Part shown: in pieces, positions 62,314 to 64,000 of the stretch
Position numbering within the stretch: the first letter of the stretch is position 1
Layout of the letters: each line of letters begins with the position of its first letter
From: SZAS-103 sp036496805
GTDB lineage: Bacteria > Pseudomonadota > Gammaproteobacteria > Xanthomonadales > Xanthomonadaceae
Direction of reading: 5' to 3'
Assembly (NCBI GenBank): GCA_036496805.1
Contig: DASXKN010000026.1
Coordinates: 62,001 to 126,000, forward strand
Length of the DNA stretch: 64,000 nucleotides
Made by a program: the position numbers and the translations under genes
Notes under the pieces: generated by a model
The model's input: only the letters and a program-made list of their open reading frames with translations
What the model was told of the DNA's origin: nothing
Databases searched by the model: none

Positions 62314-62721
62314 TCAACTGCCCATGAAAGCGGAAAGGGATTGCGCGAGGCGCTTGGCATGGTCGGACGCCGTCTTCGTCTCCTCGGCGAGCTTGACGAA
62401 CCACTCGGCCGGATCGACCGACTTGGTGTTCAGCACGATGTCGCGCACGACCATCGCCACGGTCGCCTTCAGGCGGCCCTTCACCACTTCGAGGGTATAG
62501 CGATGCTGGTCCATGTCGACCGTGACGCCGGTGATCGTGGTCGTGCGGCTGAAGAAGCCGCTGCTGGTTTCGAGCAGGGTCACGCGCTCGGGCATCGCTT
62601 CGCGCAGGCGCAGCGCCAGCGCCTTCAGGTTGCCCTGCGCATCGGACTGGAAGCGTCGCAGCCACGCCGCCTGGTCGTCGAACGCGACCGGCCTGGGGTT
62701 TTCGGTCATGTCGCCGTTCAT
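62314..62721 (-). CDS. TelA-linked protein of unknown function
   Basis: 135 residues, mostly helical with a central beta part: WLRRFQSDAQGNLKALALRLREAMP, then VTLLETSSGFFSRTTTITGVTVDMDQHRYTLEV and a closing helix with WFVKLAEETKTASDHAKRLAQSLSAFMG. I do not recognise the family. The start overlaps the TelA-family gene's stop (ATGA), and 13 bases separate it from B copy 1. An alternative start at the fifth codon (MTENPRP) is possible. Confidence 0.72.
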   Translation of the reverse strand: MNGDMTENPRPVAFDDQAAWLRRFQSDAQGNLKALALRLREAMPERVTLLETSSGFFSRTTTITGVTVDMDQHRYTLEVVKGRLKATVAMVVRDIVLNTKSVDPAEWFVKLAEETKTASDHAKRLAQSLSAFMGS

Positions 62722-63974
62722 CGCGGCAGCGCCTCGGTCGCGGCGCGCTGGTTGACGCCCTGCATGCCGATCACCAGCTTGTCGCGTACCTGCGCGAGTT
62801 GGGCCTCGCGTTCGCGATCGCCCCTGGCGACTTCGCGCTCGATGTCGAGCACTTCGTTCATCGTCTTGATCGTCTCGTCCGCGACCTGCGAGAGCACCTC
62901 GATGTTGCGCGGATCGCCGGCGAGGCTGCGCGCCGCGCTGGTCGCGGCATCGTGCGCGCCTTTCGCGGCCAGCAGGGTGATCTGGCGGCTGGCTTCGTCG
63001 AGCTTCTCGGACTGTTCGGCGGCATGCTTCAGCTCGACCTGCACCACCGCCTGCGAAGCCACCGCCATCAGTCGCGGAATCACCACCAGCATGCCGTTGG
63101 ACACCTTCATCAGGCGCGTTTCGGCGGCCTTGCGGTTCTGGCCGATGATCGGGATCAGCATCGCCGAACCGACCAGGCTCTCGCGCATGTCGGCGACCTT
63201 GCCGCGGAAATTCGCGAGCGAGCCGCGGAATTCGAGCACGTCGGCCGCATCGGCGGCATCGCCGGTCTGCAGGGCGTGTTGGCGCAAGGCCTCGAGTTCG
63301 CCCTCGCCGCGGTCGAGCGCGAGCTGGCCGGCGGCGATCGCGATCTTGAGCTGGAACAGACTCTTGCGGATCGCGATGGCCTGTTCGTCGAGCAGGTCGA
63401 TGGTGACGCCGAGGTCGGCCTTGGTCTTGCGCGCCTTGGCGATCTCGGCATCCATCAGGTCGAGGAACTGCTTGCGGTTTTCCTGGAAGGCCTTGAACGC
63501 GCTGTGCGCCTCGCCGAGGAAACCCATGACCTTGCCGAACAGGCCGCCATGCGAAGGCGGTGCCTTGCCGGTGGCTTCGGCCTGCAGGTCCTGGATACGC
63601 AGGATCTTGATGCCATCGAGCACCGCGGCGGCGATCTGCCCCACTTCGCCGGAATTGCCCACGGTGACGCCGGTGAGCAACTGGCGCGAAGCCTGGCTGA
63701 TGCCGGCGAGCACGTCGTCGCCGTGCGAGAGCAGCGAATTGGTCTTGCGGAAATCGATCTTCGCCGCCGACTGTTGCGCGGCGGCGAGTTCATCGGGCGT
63801 GAGCTTGTCGATCTCGACCAGGCGCGGCAGCGGCGCCTGCGGCTGCAGGCGTTCGTCGAGCAGCGCCGGCGGCGAAGCGCTCGCCGCGACGGGCGCCAGC
63901 GGTTTCGCGGGTTCGGGCTCGAGTCCGGGAATCGAGGAGAGGTCGAGCGGCGTATCGGTGGGCTTGTCGGGCAT
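62718..63974 (-). CDS. TelA family (toxic anion resistance-type) protein
   Basis: 418 residues. A Pro-rich N-terminus (DLSSIPGLEPEPAKPLAPVA) is followed by long amphipathic helices. Conserved stretches are TNSLLSHGDDVLAGISQASRQLL, the GLFGKVMGFLGEAHSAFKAFQENRKQFLDLMDAEIAKARK core and LRQHALQTGD. These fit TelA/KlaA-family proteins (PF05816), known from tellurite-resistance loci, where the mechanism is still unclear. It heads the visible operon; its promoter lies at or beyond base 64000. ATG 63974 (MPDKPTDTPLD) is preferred over one 7 codons upstream. Confidence 0.85.
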   Translation of the reverse strand: MPDKPTDTPLDLSSIPGLEPEPAKPLAPVAASASPPALLDERLQPQAPLPRLVEIDKLTPDELAAAQQSAAKIDFRKTNSLLSHGDDVLAGISQASRQLLTGVTVGNSGEVGQIAAAVLDGIKILRIQDLQAEATGKAPPSHGGLFGKVMGFLGEAHSAFKAFQENRKQFLDLMDAEIAKARKTKADLGVTIDLLDEQAIAIRKSLFQLKIAIAAGQLALDRGEGELEALRQHALQTGDAADAADVLEFRGSLANFRGKVADMRESLVGSAMLIPIIGQNRKAAETRLMKVSNGMLVVIPRLMAVASQAVVQVELKHAAEQSEKLDEASRQITLLAAKGAHDAATSAARSLAGDPRNIEVLSQVADETIKTMNEVLDIEREVARGDREREAQLAQVRDKLVIGMQGVNQRAATEALPR

Positions 63975-64000
63975 GACGAGGGTTCCGCGGACCATGGCCA

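Noticed and set aside
1..64000. CRISPR arrays, prophage genes or a complete IS
   Set aside because: No regularly spaced repeats, no phage structural or integrase genes and no transposase frame were seen.

Overview
The window is about 64 kb of a GC-rich gammaproteobacterial chromosome. The gene content (creBCD, rsmD-coaD, ftsY, mutY-yggX, divergent hrpA/recQ, RelA, Mfd, a YfhL-type ferredoxin) and the codon use suggest the order Lysobacterales (Xanthomonadales); I cannot fix the family or genus. Coding density is very high: no gene-free stretch exceeds 300 bases. Many same-strand neighbours overlap by 4 bases (ATGA or GTGA), so translational coupling is common. No IS transposase, prophage, CRISPR array or rRNA was seen.

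Layout. 1-4.3 kb: a CHASE2 membrane protein cut by the window edge, two PAP2-type phosphatases and a GT4 glycosyltransferase. 4.3-8.6 kb (minus): creB-creC-creD followed by a GNAT-like gene and a small membrane protein. A TTCAT-N6-TTCAC box that fits the CreB 'cre tag' sits in front of creD. 8.7-12.2 kb: rlmJ, a fatty acid desaturase and a convergent sterol-desaturase-family protein. 12.4-15.0 kb: two tandem secreted arylsulfotransferase-like proteins; a third paralogue lies at 41.6-42.8 kb. 15.3-21.6 kb: CDF transporter, GNAT, mfd, a lipoprotein, DUF488. 21.6-30.2 kb: htpG, then a plus-strand run of small conserved genes (DUF2277, TfoX-N, GFA, cyclotransferase, MDR reductase, VOC, EamA, M20 peptidase), then a GST. 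30.4-35.3 kb: PsiF-like protein, a coupled ferredoxin-ggt-MBL-TMEM43 operon and a lipoprotein, with palindromic repeats.

35.3-41.0 kb: rsmD-coaD, ftsY-AsmA-like-mutY-yggX, a DUF6491-like lipoprotein and tRNA-Phe(GAA) with its own promoter and terminator. 41.2-47.5 kb: a small membrane protein, the third arylsulfotransferase-like gene, a TPR-like protein and relA. 47.5-53.6 kb: hrpA, interrupted in frame by a 97-bp element built around a perfect 27-bp inverted repeat, and divergent recQ. 53.9-58.0 kb: a secreted protein, an orphan GAF-GAF histidine kinase and amtB.

58.3-64.0 kb (minus) is the most unusual region. A tightly coupled operon encodes a TelA-family protein, a 135-residue companion, and two copies of a two-gene module (B then A) whose products each carry two YbjQ-like domains. 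A truncated 115-residue B copy lies between the two modules and still keeps its coupling overlap. This looks like a lineage-specific expansion of TelA-associated, YbjQ-like cytosolic proteins of unknown function.
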